Source of the DNA: Datnioides undecimradiatus
Taxonomy: Eukaryota; Chordata; Actinopteri; Lobotiformes; Datnioididae
Reading direction: 5' to 3'
Length of the DNA: 64,000 bases
Assembly (NCBI GenBank): GCA_008933995.1
Contig: WARS01000090.1
Location: forward strand, 3,770,425-3,834,424
Below are positions 1-12,060 of the stretch, piece by piece. How positions within the stretch are numbered: position 1 is the first letter of the stretch; the number at the start of each line of letters is the position of its first letter. Both the position numbers and the translations under genes were made by a program. Under the pieces are notes generated by a model, which searched no databases, was not told the DNA's origin, and saw only the letters and a list, made by a program, of their open reading frames with translations.

Positions 1-1597
1 CAGCCTGCTGCAGGAACAATTCATGTGCTGCTCAGTCAAACGGAACTCTAACCCATGGGCCTGTGGAACAGCCCCGGCCATAAATATCTCACACACACAC
101 ACACAGTCACACGGCTATCCCCCCAACACACACACTCACTCTCTGTCTTCACCCAGACCATAAAATCATTGCGACAGATGAAGGCAGGGAACAGTGTTTT
201 TGTGCTGTTTTGCCCGTCACAGATTTCCATTACAAAGTCTTGCCATGAGTCTGGGAGAGCGAGGGCCTATTGAAAAACGGACAGGCTACAAAATGCTGCT
301 AGTCAGAGCCCATCAATGTTGTGTTTTCCCCACTGAATGGCTTGTCAGTGAAGGGTGGAGATGGGCTTTGTGTGAGAGGTAGGACTGAGCCGTGTTGGGC
401 CAGACAATGGGTGGAGAGCCGATGTCAACTCTGGAGAGTGCATTCAGGGTTCATCATCTGATGTGTTATAAAGCTTCTGAATATTCTCTTTCCCCTTTCA
501 TCTATTCCCAAGCTCCCCTCTGCTCCTTTTCTTCAGACATTTCAGCTTTGTTCAGCATTTTCTCCCAATCAGTTTTATTGTGGTGACGCTCCTTTTCTCT
601 TCTTGCATAACTGAGAAGAATGCACTGCTCTTATATACATTAGTGTTATTCTGCAAGATTTTAGTACCAAATGCAATCATTCTCTGGCAATTTTATCTCT
701 TGCATAGCAGCATTATATAAGGGCTGCCTTAACAGGCTCTGATTTATCAGCATGTTTGACGGAAGCCGAGCAGGCTTAGGAGAGAATAAATCATATTCCT
801 GAGTTTGAATGAAAATAAAATATAATCAGGGCGGGGGGTAGCAGGACAATAAAATGCTACCCAGCCCTTGCCGTTTGACACATTAGGTGGTGGCATGCAG
901 GCACATTCAGAGCTGCAATCTTCACAAGAAGAAAACAACACGGGTCCAGTTTTGCTTAAAAACCCCACCGGTTGTTTTCTTACATTTTCTTAATAAGCAG
1001 CTTTGCGGGTATGCATAAAATGGGCGTCATCAGTATTTGCAAAAGTTTGTGTGGCGCAGTACTGCTTTACAAGGTCTTAGCGGGTGTTTGGTGTGTTATG
1101 AAGATACAAGGCGCTTCATTGTTGGAGCATGCATTTAGGTACTGGTTAGATGATAAGGTCACATCCAAGGAAACCATTATGAGTACGGGATTCATTCCTT
1201 TTTCTCCCGACTCACTGAGGGGCCCTGCATTGCAATCTAGTTTTACACAGTGCACAGCCTTGAAGATTACAGAATACATCGAGAAAAGAGGCGCAGATTC
1301 TTTTTTTTTGCCTAAAAGCAAATTAATCTGGCCATGTGCAACTACAGCAGCAGATTCTATAGCTTGTGTCTTGTATCAGACAGTCATGTGAGTCATGTTA
1401 GAAGGCGCTGTCAAACAGCCTGTTTTGTCATTTAGTTTCGAGGACCTGTTTGTGTGACATCAGGAGGTAAAATAGGGCAGTTCCCTGCCAGCAGTGGCAC
1501 ACGAGGGCATGGTCTTGGACAGGGCGCAGACAGAAAGGGCATAAACAAACATAAATCTGTCACAAGTGTCCTCTGTTCGTTCAGTGGCTGCACTGTG
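1..1597. other. Non-coding; no gene recognised
   Basis: It contains a short CA stretch near 89-106 and otherwise unique-looking sequence. The longest open frame (972-1391, +) has no family resemblance, an amino-acid mix typical of chance translation, and nothing that looks like splice sites around it. Confidence 0.7.
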
Positions 1598-1650
1598 GGT
1601 AAGTGGCTAGCACTGTCATCTTTCAGCAAGAAGATCCCGAGTTTGTACGT
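1598..1650 (+). repeat. Degraded tRNA-like interspersed repeat fragment
   Basis: The order AGTGGCTAGCACTGTC..TTTCAGCAAGAAG..CCCGAGTTTG resembles a repeat widespread in fish genomes whose usual form has GTGGTTAGCACTGTCGCC, CAGCAAGAAG and a B-box-like GGTTCGA. The A-box-like part is good and the B-box part is decayed. Identification is from memory of the family, not from an alignment. Confidence 0.4.
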
Positions 1651-4600
1651 TGCTGCATTTGCGCGCAAAAGTTGGAGCTTTTCTTAGCTTCTGGATTTCA
1701 GCTGCACTATATACGCTGACTTGCTTACAGCGTATGTGCTGATGTTGCTGCCTCGGTCCCAATGCATCTCAGGATATACGCTCCAGCCTCGATTGACACT
1801 CCGAGATGGCGCTGTCAGTTATACGCCGCGTGTGTTTCAACAGTTACGTGACAGATAAAACGTGTAAGGAAAAAGAAAATTACACAAAAATACACTTTAC
1901 ATTGCTCAGTGACTCTGATTACCATTGGATAATAAAACTCCACAGAAATCAATTAACATCCTAAACACTGACATTTATTTGGCTACACACACACACACAC
2001 ACAGACAGACACGCACGCACTTGTAAACGATTAACACTCCCTCAGTTTGACATTTATTTGGCTGTTCATACTCACTGCCTTGCTTCACTTTGTCGGTCTG
2101 TCTCGTCCAAGTGAGAAATGAGCAGCAACACCCTGATAAATGGGACATTCATACAGCGGTGTTACATTCAAACGACTCCCCCTCGATGAAATGACACAGC
2201 AGCCCGAGCGGCGCCATAAATTTACCTTGTTTAAACACTTTCCCCTAATTCTTCTGGGCGGCAGCGCTCTCGTCCTTTACTTAAAGGAAACGGATGTGAG
2301 AAAGGAACGACGGCGGGGACGCTGAGAGGCAAATGTTTAGGTTGTGTTTGTTTTTGGTCCCCCTTGAGGAGATTTTGTGTGAATCAGTATGCGTGTGTAC
2401 GCGTATGTGTGACCGTATGACGGTGTGTGGCAGCCGGGACACATATGGAGACCATTATGATGCCCGGATACTGGGGACTGCCAATTTTTGTTCAATAAGA
2501 CCACTGTGCATTGTGTGTGTATATGAGTGTGTGCGATCAGATTTTATCTAAGGTTCTTTCCCACCATTAGAGAGTCATAGAGCAAAACTGAAGTCCAATT
2601 GCATGAGCTGGATAAAATAGGAAAAAAACTGTGGATTATGGTATTCTATGTATGGTCACTGGTCAGTAATGGTCTGGCCGCTGGACCAAAATATTTTGGG
2701 AATCAACAGTTTGTGGTTTGGGCGACTGTGACCGGCACTTAGGGGTTGCACTGCAGTTGTGGGAATGCGTGGGAGGGATAATGGGAGCAGGAAGGAGGGA
2801 GAGAGATGTGTAATGAGATGAAATTAGAGAAACAGACAGAAGTGTCAAAAGTGACGGAGGCGAGAACGAGAGGAGGCATGAAAGGATGTTTTTCACGTTC
2901 CTTTATGCAGCTGTCCAAAACAAACCACAAAACATAAAAAAAAAAAACATCCTAAATCAAAACACGCAATGGGAAAAAAAACTATTTTCTGTGCACGCTT
3001 TAACCTTGCTCTCCGACTACAGACCGCAGCGGCCTCCACCTAATTCACTTTCATGCCTTGTGAAGCATCAAAAAACAGTGCAATAACGGCACCGCACGCT
3101 TCCACATTTGGGTTAATTCGAACGATATATTTCTGTCTGAGATATGGGTGAGTTGAAACAGAAGTTGGGGTTTGAAGACAAATAGCTTCAATTTACAGTA
3201 GCAAATTAAAAGTCTTATCTCGAGCAGTCAGAGTGAATTTCCATTTCCCTTTACATTAAAGAATTCCTTGAGAAGTCCTCCTGGAAATGGGAGAAGTGAA
3301 ACTTTGAGAAGTGCATGAATATCTAATGGCGATTTGACTGAGAGGTGAACTGCTTTGTCGCTTTGTCATACGGCTGTACGGCCAGGTTAGAGGACACCAG
3401 TGTGTGTGTGTGTGTGCGTGTGTGAGACAAGAAGTGGGACGCACCTTCCAATCGCTATGCCGAAGAGCAGCTCCTACAGTTAAATCCCATACGACACACA
3501 CACATACATACGCGCACGCACACCCTGACCCCTCTTTACTTGTATAAATAATTGATGTCTCCAGTTAAAGTGTCAGAGCAGGAGCTGTAGCCAGCACTTA
3601 TTTATCGTCTACCACATCATTAACAATGTCTCGCTCTTCCCTCCTCTGTCTCTCTGAGCAAACATGGGGATTTGCTTTCATAATAAACATGTGGCTGTTT
3701 AACTTGAGCACGCTGACATGGCTCTCCAAGGATACCACGGTGATAAATGTTTTGACATGTTGTTCGGGGAAATGAACCTTACGGCAGATAGAGACGTTAA
3801 GGATAGGAACATGTTTCTATTTTATAAATATTTCATGTTTTTTCCCATTTCTGGTTATTTCAATGGTGCGAAGTTCAGCGCATGACTACTGGTGCATGCA
3901 GTCCGTGCAAACATTTGAATAACGCATACTGCAGCAGCGTTCGTGAGCCGTGCTGGGTTATTTTTCCAGCCAAATGTGTACTGAGCGGTTGCAATGCTGC
4001 AACATGTAATTCAGTCACTAGAGGCTGTTTTAAGGGTAAAAAAAAAACAACAAAAAAAAACATTATTGATTGAATTTTGGTGCAGACTCACTTACATTCA
4101 CTGTCAGCAAAATAAACATCTCCACCAGTGTGAATCAAGAGTCTTGGTGCTGCTGGTGGGAGGGAAGACGGTTGGAGAGTTCTGGCATCCATATCAGGAG
4201 CTGGAAGCAGCACGCTACAGGTGCAGGTAATTGGACTGATAAGGGGGATGGTGATTAGTAATTGGCTCCCATGTGGATAAGTGAGAGGTCTGAAACAGAA
4301 AGTCAAACATAAATTTTACTTTTGCTGTAATGAAATATAAACTATAATCACACGGCAGCTATTTTGCATGTTTTTATGCAAACTGGTATGAGGAAAAACC
4401 ATCTAATGGCTCGATCCTGTGCCTCTTTCCAGCTGTGACACGGTTGCCAGAGCTGATCGTCGCCGTTCGAGCCAATGCTTGCGATTCCACGGGCATGCGG
4501 TGCGGTGCAGTGCATTTGAGAAGCATTGCAGAAGCTGTTTTTGACAGGACCCACGTCATGCTGCTCTGAGCCAGGCAGGAAATTGGACACATTTATAGAG

Positions 4601-7600
4601 TATCCAGTTATTTTTCAAAATAAAATTTTTTTTGCATATTTACAATTTCTTTTTAAAAAAAAAGCATAGTTTGAGGCATAAAAATCAAGGAAGTGACCAA
4701 AATAACTAAATCTGGGCAAGTCAACAAACTTTGGCAGGCAAACCCTCACAGAGCTATGAAGCTGTGCGGAGGACGGCTTGGTCTTTGCTTTGGGTGGAAT
4801 CTCCAGGTAAACTTCAAAGCCTTCATACTGTATCACACTCTTACACGTGTTTTTCTCCCTCATCCAGTAAGCCCATGTAGTGTTGGTTGTCAAATCTTTA
4901 GAGCTCTTTAAACTGTCTCTTTACAAGAAACAGCATATGGGAGGATATGTTTTGGCCTTTCTACTTGGGAAAAGAAAACTAGGCTAAGAAGCTCCTACTC
5001 GAAAACTAATAAGCTGAATGAGCAGTTAGCAGCTAGGTAACGCAGGCAAGCGTTTAGCATGTTTGTAGCATCATGAGACGCGGTAACATATGGAATAATG
5101 GCCCGAGTCCTGGACTAATACCAGATTGTTCAAATCATCGGATGTTATTACCAGAACAGAAGCACAACTCAAACTTACATTTGTGTTTTACTTATTGTAG
5201 TTTTTGTGTCTGCAACCTGGGGTCCTAGTTTCCTTATTAAACATGACAAATGGGTTATCTTTTTTAGATTTAAGGTTTTTAAGCTGTACTTTTACTACTA
5301 ACCTTTGATTGAATGAAGGGAAAGAAAAGCAGTTTAGATTGCAACTGGTTAGGGTATTACAGGGAGGAAGAAAAACGTGCAAGTGTATAAAAGCTAAGAG
5401 GCGAAGGAGAAGAGTAATGAATGAAGGAGTAGGGGACAATGCATAAACTGGTCTGCAGGACTTCACCTTGGCTCGTCCTTGATAGTATAACTGACAACAG
5501 TATTTTAGGGTTTGATTGCCATACAGCACGACCAGTCACAGTTTCACAGCCCCAGCTAGTCAACCAATGTTACGTGCTTTTATCCAAAGATGGAAACAAG
5601 ACCAGTTCCATAATGCACCAGACACCACCAATCTGCGTTTTTTCAGGCCAGCCTTGCCACATTTACATCATTATTGATAAAGCACACGTGTTTCAGTCGG
5701 GAAAATCTCTTTATGCCACGCAAGCATGCAGAACTTTTCTACAACCTTGAGGAATTTTATCATGTTTTGACATCTCCCTTCAGCTTTTCCGGCTCCATAC
5801 GTCATGATTAACAAAAACATATCTTGTAAACCCAGTGTATACCTTCAGGGGGGGACTTGGTAAAATATCCAAGATCAGCACTTCTACTTATCCTGAAAGC
5901 TGCGATGAATAAGAACTACCTCCCTCCCTCCCTCCGAAACCCTCGCTTTCTCACGTCCCAGTGGATTACATGTTAACTCCCCCGAATGTGTGTGCGAGAA
6001 ATGTGTGGCATTCCTTCAGTGAAGCTATCCATGAGAATGTTTATACACGCTTGTGTAGATTTCCCACTAACCACCCCCTCTGCCTCCCGCAACGACTCTG
6101 TCTTTATGGCTCAGGTAAGCAGCTATCTCCTAAGAGCTCAACTCTGACCTGAACGGGAAGCTCAACCAGAAACAAATGCCCTCAGTGAAGAGATTGAGAG
6201 AAAGACTCTGCCTGTGCAAGATGGTTTATTGTGCGAAGGGAAGGTGGAAGTGGGGGCGTGCTACGGAGAAAGCAGAGAGCTGCATTTTTTTGAGCTTATT
6301 GAATAAGTCGTTGATTATGGTTGGAGCCAGTGGCTTGAGAGAGTGTGTGTTTTCTGCCTGTGGTAGTTAATGTAATTGAGTGCAGCTGTCGGGCTTTTTT
6401 GCAAAGAGCTTTGTGTCTGGGTAAGGTCCAGTGTTATGCCATGCTCAGCCAAGACATGCTTACATAGGGAAAAATGAGTAAGAACAGGGCATCTGTGTAT
6501 TGCGTGCGCGCACACTCGCAACACAAACACACATATGCTTACCCACCGAGACTCCCTGGCTGGTAGGGGTTATACATGAATGAAGACGCGCTTGCCAGTT
6601 AGAGCAGCAGTGAACAACTGGGTAACAGCTGTGCTGGCGGAGCGCTCGGTGAGAAAGGGTGCGAGGAATGCTGGAACAGTAACATAAAAACCAAGTAACA
6701 GTGTTCTCAGCGAAACAGCGCTCTGACAACAATTTGCAACTCATATCAATTTGCAGAAGAGCGAAAAAAAAAATATTGAATCTGTGTTCTTCAAGCTCAA
6801 CCGGCGTAGAAAGTACACTTGCTTTGTTTTAAGGTCAGGCTTAATGTAATGCATAGCTAATCTGAGGCGCGCACACTCTTATCGACTTTTGCTGCAGTAC
6901 TGACCTACAAAACAGGAACGGATCCACTCCCTTGTATTAGGTCAGCAATTTGTGAAACCGCGGACACATTTCCAATATCCTTCACTCCAATCAGCCATCT
7001 TGATTGTCCTAGTTATTTCATTTGACTCAGTGGGAGAGGGAGTTGGGCTGAGACAAAAGGAGAGAGAAGGCACGAGAAGCAGAACTCCTTCATTACAGGG
7101 TAATCTTGGCTCCTGTTAGCTTTCTAATCAGTGCTTATTTTAATAGGGCCCAGACAAGCAGGAAGAGAGGGTCAGAGGTTTTTGGAGGGGATCAAGGGGT
7201 CACACATGTGCCAAATTAGATATGTGCGCGCATGCCAGCTCGCAGGCATATAAGTGTGATATAGCTGATTCAGGCGGAGAGTGATAATAGCCGAACAGAA
7301 ACATGATGGAGACGGGAGATAAAGCTGCAAACACGCAGATGGAGGGGAGGATAGCAATTAAGCTGATTCAGGAATATGGAGGCGAGAGAATGAAAGGAGG
7401 ACGGGGCGAAGAAGAGCAGCGGAAAGGTCGTTAAGTCTGTGTAGCCGGGATGTTCAGAAAGAGACTGGGAAGAGGGTGAAGGGAACGAGGTGGCAGGAGT
7501 GAGATCGAGGATGAGGATTAAAAACCCGTAGAAGTAGCAGTTGCAGCGGTGGTGGGGGGTAGAAAATGATCAGTGGGGAGAACAGTGCGGCGGCAGGATG

Positions 7601-10600
7601 TGAAGACATGCAAAAAGTCGGAAAACTGCTTCTGGTTCCCATGAACTCTAAGTCCCATGAGACCTCGGTGTGGGGGTGAACTCCGGGGTACGCTACTTCC
7701 TGTAGATCTTTAAATAGACACAGATGGAAAAATCCCACGTTGATGAACGAAAAATAATTAAGAAAGCCTCAACTGTTGCAGAGTAAATCAGCACAGGCAC
7801 AGCGGTCAACAGAGTCCGCCCAACCTTGTCGAGCATCACAAGGAGCCGTATTTAGCTGCTTGACTTCACATGGGGAAATGGAGATTCTCCCTTTTATCAT
7901 ACGTCTAATGGAGCTAATTTGTTCCACTGAGGGAAGCGCTCCTCATCCACAAACACAGCACTGCAGGAGTGGTTCGATTAATGCAGCGAACCGCTCAGCA
8001 AAAAGAATACTAGAGAGGTTGTTGAACTCGTGGAGAGAGCTGTTTGGGTAGTGTTGGCGCTAATTAGCGTTACCTTCACTGGGGGCATTTCCTCCCTAAC
8101 ATTTCAGATTAATCGACTACACGACACATACTGAAAATCTACAGTCTCTACGGCTAAATATATTCAAGCCTTATGAAACATTAGGCCTAATTTCTCCTTC
8201 CTAAAACAAAAAAAAAAATCCATTCAGGCAGGTGGAAACTTTGAGACTAAGCTTGCTGAATTAACATTTGGTATTCTAAAATGCTTCTATAACACTGCGC
8301 TTAATTCTTTCCCCCTCTTCGCCGGATCTCAGTTGCTTCTTCAGGGCAAGAAATGATTCAATAATACAAGAAAAATGAGTGGAGTGTTTCTTCCCACTTC
8401 TGGGTAGGAAGTGATTGTCTTCTACAGTTATTATTCTTTCTCTTCTTTTCCCTAGTTATGTTTTGAGAAAAATGTCTAGTTTCTAAAAATAGCTGCCATG
8501 CATCTTATTTGGCAGAAGAAGAAAACTCTGAGCCATGTGTTTATTTCTCCCCGGGACATATTGTGAAGTAGTAGAAGCTGACGGTGACTCGGTGTGTGTG
8601 TGTGGTTGAGTGGGCGGCTGTGAGAGAGGGGAAGAATCCGCACGAGCATGTGTGCTGTAGTAAAAGGGTCATGGGACTTCCTGAATGAAATGTATCACAT
8701 GGACACACACACACACACACACGCCGCATCACTGTAGATGTCGCAGGCGTTTTCATTGTTTCCAAATAGCACAGTGTTCCTCGGGGCAGCTGGATATTGG
8801 AACCAGCTGGCGGATGATGGGACGTGGGTTTGTTTCAATATATCTTGAACTCCATCAGATGTTGAGGAGAAAGAAAGTGAAGGAAAAAAAACCCCAGCAA
8901 GATGAAAAAAGAGGGCTTCCCCAAGTTGTTTCCATTTAAGCTTCTCGTTGCGAAGGTTGTTGAGATGGCTCTTGCCCGGCGCTCTGATGAAATAATCACA
9001 GTTGGTTTCTTTAATAAGGGCCACGGCAACGCTGACAAAAGCCTTTACACAGTCCTTCCCTTGACCACGGCACAAATCAAGTCACAGTTTTATCTCAGGA
9101 AGAAGGTTTTGAAAAGCAATCATCCAAATAAGAATCCATTGAATCGAGGATACTCAATCTAGTCAATACTGAGGTAGTAAATCAAGCACACAGCTCACGC
9201 CCTAAGCTCTAACAATAATAGTAAACCACACAAAAAAACTCAATACCCTCCATTGATGGTTATAGGTTCATACACCTCTGAATAATTTCCTCTCATTTAA
9301 CCCAAAATACATCAAAATAAAATCCTCCTCCCGCTATTTCTGTCAATAAAACGCTCCAGTGCACCTCAATGTCCTCGCAGCATCACCCCATACGGCAACC
9401 AGGCTTTACGCCTTGAGGGCCTCCGGAAGACAAAGAGTGGCTGAATTCATTTGCATGCCATTGCTTTGGTTGCATGCTCTTTTCTTCCCACCGAGAGGCC
9501 GGCGGAGTCATCCCGCATCCACCGTGCCCTGTTTTTTATCACCTGACTGCAGTGAAAGTTTACAAAGTGAAAGATGAGACATCAAGTGGCTCATCTGGCG
9601 ATAAGTGCCTCACCTCCAACTTTTAAACCCTCGCTATCATCAAGTCGGCTGTTTGCAGTGCTTAAAGTGAATGAGTAGATCAGCAGTTAATCCTATGGGC
9701 TTGCGCTGCTAAGTAGCTCATCGCTGTCTGGGTGCTAAAGAGGGCTTGAATGCTGATGTTGTCAGATGCGGACAAGGGGGGGTGTGGGGGGTGTGTGTAG
9801 ATAAGCTATTGTTTTCCCAGGGAAAGCACAGAGGGCTCGATGTTGCGGCGCAACACTGATGCAACCTTCTGAAAGAGTGGCCACCTTTGGAGTTCTTTTG
9901 GAACGGCGGATTTCACCATCCGCGCGCGCACGCGCATACTGTACATTTACATTCACAAATCAACCAGTGCACGCTCGCACGCCGTAAAGCTCACGAACGC
10001 AGATGCGACTGCTCACCTCAGCCGAAGACGGTAACTAAGGACGCCGTGTGTCAGAGTCATGTGCCATTATCACACAACATCAATAAGCAGAGCGCAGCAA
10101 CCTCTGTCCTCCGCAGCTGTTTTGTTTTGCTTCAAAATACAACCCATTCTGAATTCTTTTTGATATCAGCCAGCTCCAAATGTGTTTTGCTTCCTCTTTT
10201 ATCAGAGGCCCCTCTACGACGATTTTTTTTTTCCCCCCTCTATTTTTCCTATTACTGCGATCCTTATTTTTTGAGGATGAAATGCAGTGCTCTCTTTGTG
10301 AGACTGTGATAATAAATGTTCCTCCAAGCGCTGTTCCTACATCTACTATTCATTTCCCATCCACAGTCATAAACAGATTAAACAGCCTAACTGGTTCCCG
10401 ATCAGATGGAGAACTGTGTAAAGTGACTGTCCAGGCGTGCGGATTCAACAAGAGTCGCCACAGTTAGCCACAATACAAAAACGGCAATATGCAATAACTT
10501 TGGAGTGTTTCGCTGTGTATCTACAGTGTTTAAAATCAAGTGGCGATATGGTCATTGTCACTGTGAGACACCGATAAGACACAACCAGTTTTATCATATT

Positions 10601-11094
10601 TACGCCTCATTTCATGCGTCTTCTTTTTATCAGCAAGGCACAAAAAGTATTATATTTCTCAACTGTGACTAGAGAACCAGAAACGCCGTATTCCTGGAAG
10701 CGTAAGTTAACCTCAATGAGTGTGTTTTTACCTCGGTGTGTTTCAGACGGAGTTAGAGGAAAGATGAGGTTCGATTTTTGGATGTAACGCAAGTCAAAGC
10801 AAACTTTATATAAAATGCGTTTCAAAGGGGGAGAAAACTGTTTCTTTCTACGTGAAAATTCGAAAAAAAGCAGACAGGAAAGACACATTCATCACAATTC
10901 TGCAGCAATGAAAAAACGCACAAAAGATAGCACATATATACTCCGTTCCTCGGCTAAGATACAATAGTCATTATTGAAAGGCAATAGAAAACGCTTTGAG
11001 GCTGCTTTAAAAGAAGTAGGAGTTTCAGCAAAGCCCAGGCTGAAAAGAGCGATTCTAGCAGGAGCTTAGAAAATAAAAAAGCACGTCCACCACA
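1651..11094. other. Non-coding; microsatellites, no gene recognised
   Basis: Simple repeats include AC at 1985-2003 and 8703-8722, GT at about 3399-3424, and a CCCT run near 5918-5936. Alternating CG/CA sequence at 9920-9938 and a POU-type octamer (ATTTGCAT, 9449-9456) are isolated. A 16-bp direct repeat brackets the first microsatellite (1969-1984 and 2048-2063). All open frames here are short and compositionally random. Confidence 0.65.
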
Positions 11095-11430
11095 CTTTGA
11101 ATTGACCCGCAGTACATCAAAATGACCAGTGCCAGGTGACCTGAGAGGTCCAGGTGGCTCCTAGCTTTTAAGCAGGTCTAACTTGTATTGTGGAGCGAGG
11201 CCATTCAGCGCTTTATGGACAAGCAAGAGAAGCTTAAAATCAATTCTAGTGTGTAGTGTGGAGGCAGAGGCAGAGAGGGGAGGACAGGTGGGATGTGCTC
11301 TCTTCTTTTAGGCCCTGTCAAAACTCTGACTGCAGCCGCACAGTTTTCTGAGTAAGACCAGAGAGGGAGGCATTAGTCTTTTCGGAGTCAAACACAAGTC
11401 TCCTCGGGTCGTCAGTACCTGCTTCTGTAG
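11095..11430 (+). repeat. Old interspersed repeat of a teleost-wide family
   Basis: The stretch AGCGAGGCCATTCAGCGCTT, followed by CAAGCAAGAGAAGCTTAAAA and, further on, GATGTGCTCTCTTCTTTTAG and CCCTGTCAAAACTCTGACTG, matches the order of a repeat I know from many teleost genomic sequences. It probably derives from a retroelement, but I cannot name its clade. The copy is diverged and carries no intact frame. Confidence 0.6.
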
Positions 11431-11897
11431 TAGAAGCAAATTCATCTGCGGGGACAAAAAGAAAAAAAAACAAATTCGTATCTAGTTAAAAGGCCATCAA
11501 ATTAAAATATCCTGTCAGTTTGGACAAAAATAACTTTCCCTGCTTATTAAGCCCTTTTATTCTTGAAAAGACAATACAGGTGTTCACGCAGGCAGCTTCC
11601 TCTATGAGTGCACACGCCTCCCTCTGAGCACCAAGATTGTTTCTGCTGTTGCATTTTCAGTGAGCACAGGTTGTTCTTTGTCTGTTCTGCCGGCGTTTCT
11701 ATCACTATTAATTCTAACAACCCAGATTTTCCTCCGCCCGGATGACAAACCGCTGTTGTTGCTTTTTAAAATCACTTGTTTGCCAAAAGATTTTTTATTT
11801 TTTTTTACAGGAAAAGATGTATCCGCTTGGATCTTTGTTATCGCAGACACCAAAAAGTGGGGGATCTTTAACAGGAAATTTAAAGTAATAGCTTGAT
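11431..11897. other. Non-coding; nothing recognised
   Basis: This AT-rich sequence has an A run (11460-11471) and a T run (11791-11807). Open frames on both strands are short and overlap each other, as expected by chance. Confidence 0.6.
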
Positions 11898-12060
11898 CTT
11901 GGGAAAATACACTTATTCACTAAGCCCTTATACTTTGAATATAAAGTCACCAATTGGCATAAAGACTGGAAACAGGGGGATACAGCTAGCCTGGTGCTGT
12001 CTGAAGGTATGGTGCATCTACCAGCACCTGTAAACCTCAATAAATATGTATGTTGTTGGC
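11898..12060 (+). repeat. Interspersed repeat, GGAAATACGCTTATT family, fragment A
   Basis: Three blocks occur in the order I remember for a common fish repeat: GGGAAAATACACTTATTCAC, then GCATAAAGACTGGAAACAGG..ACAGCTAGCCTGG, then CTACCAGCACCTGTAAA. The middle block is nearly intact and the spacers are decayed. Other fragments of the family lie at 21872, 36554, 49984 and 54330. Its class, DNA-transposon derivative or other, is not clear to me. Confidence 0.6.

Noticed and set aside
972..1391. 139-codon + frame
   Set aside because: No similarity to a known family, no plausible exon borders, and a similar-sized open frame on the opposite strand.
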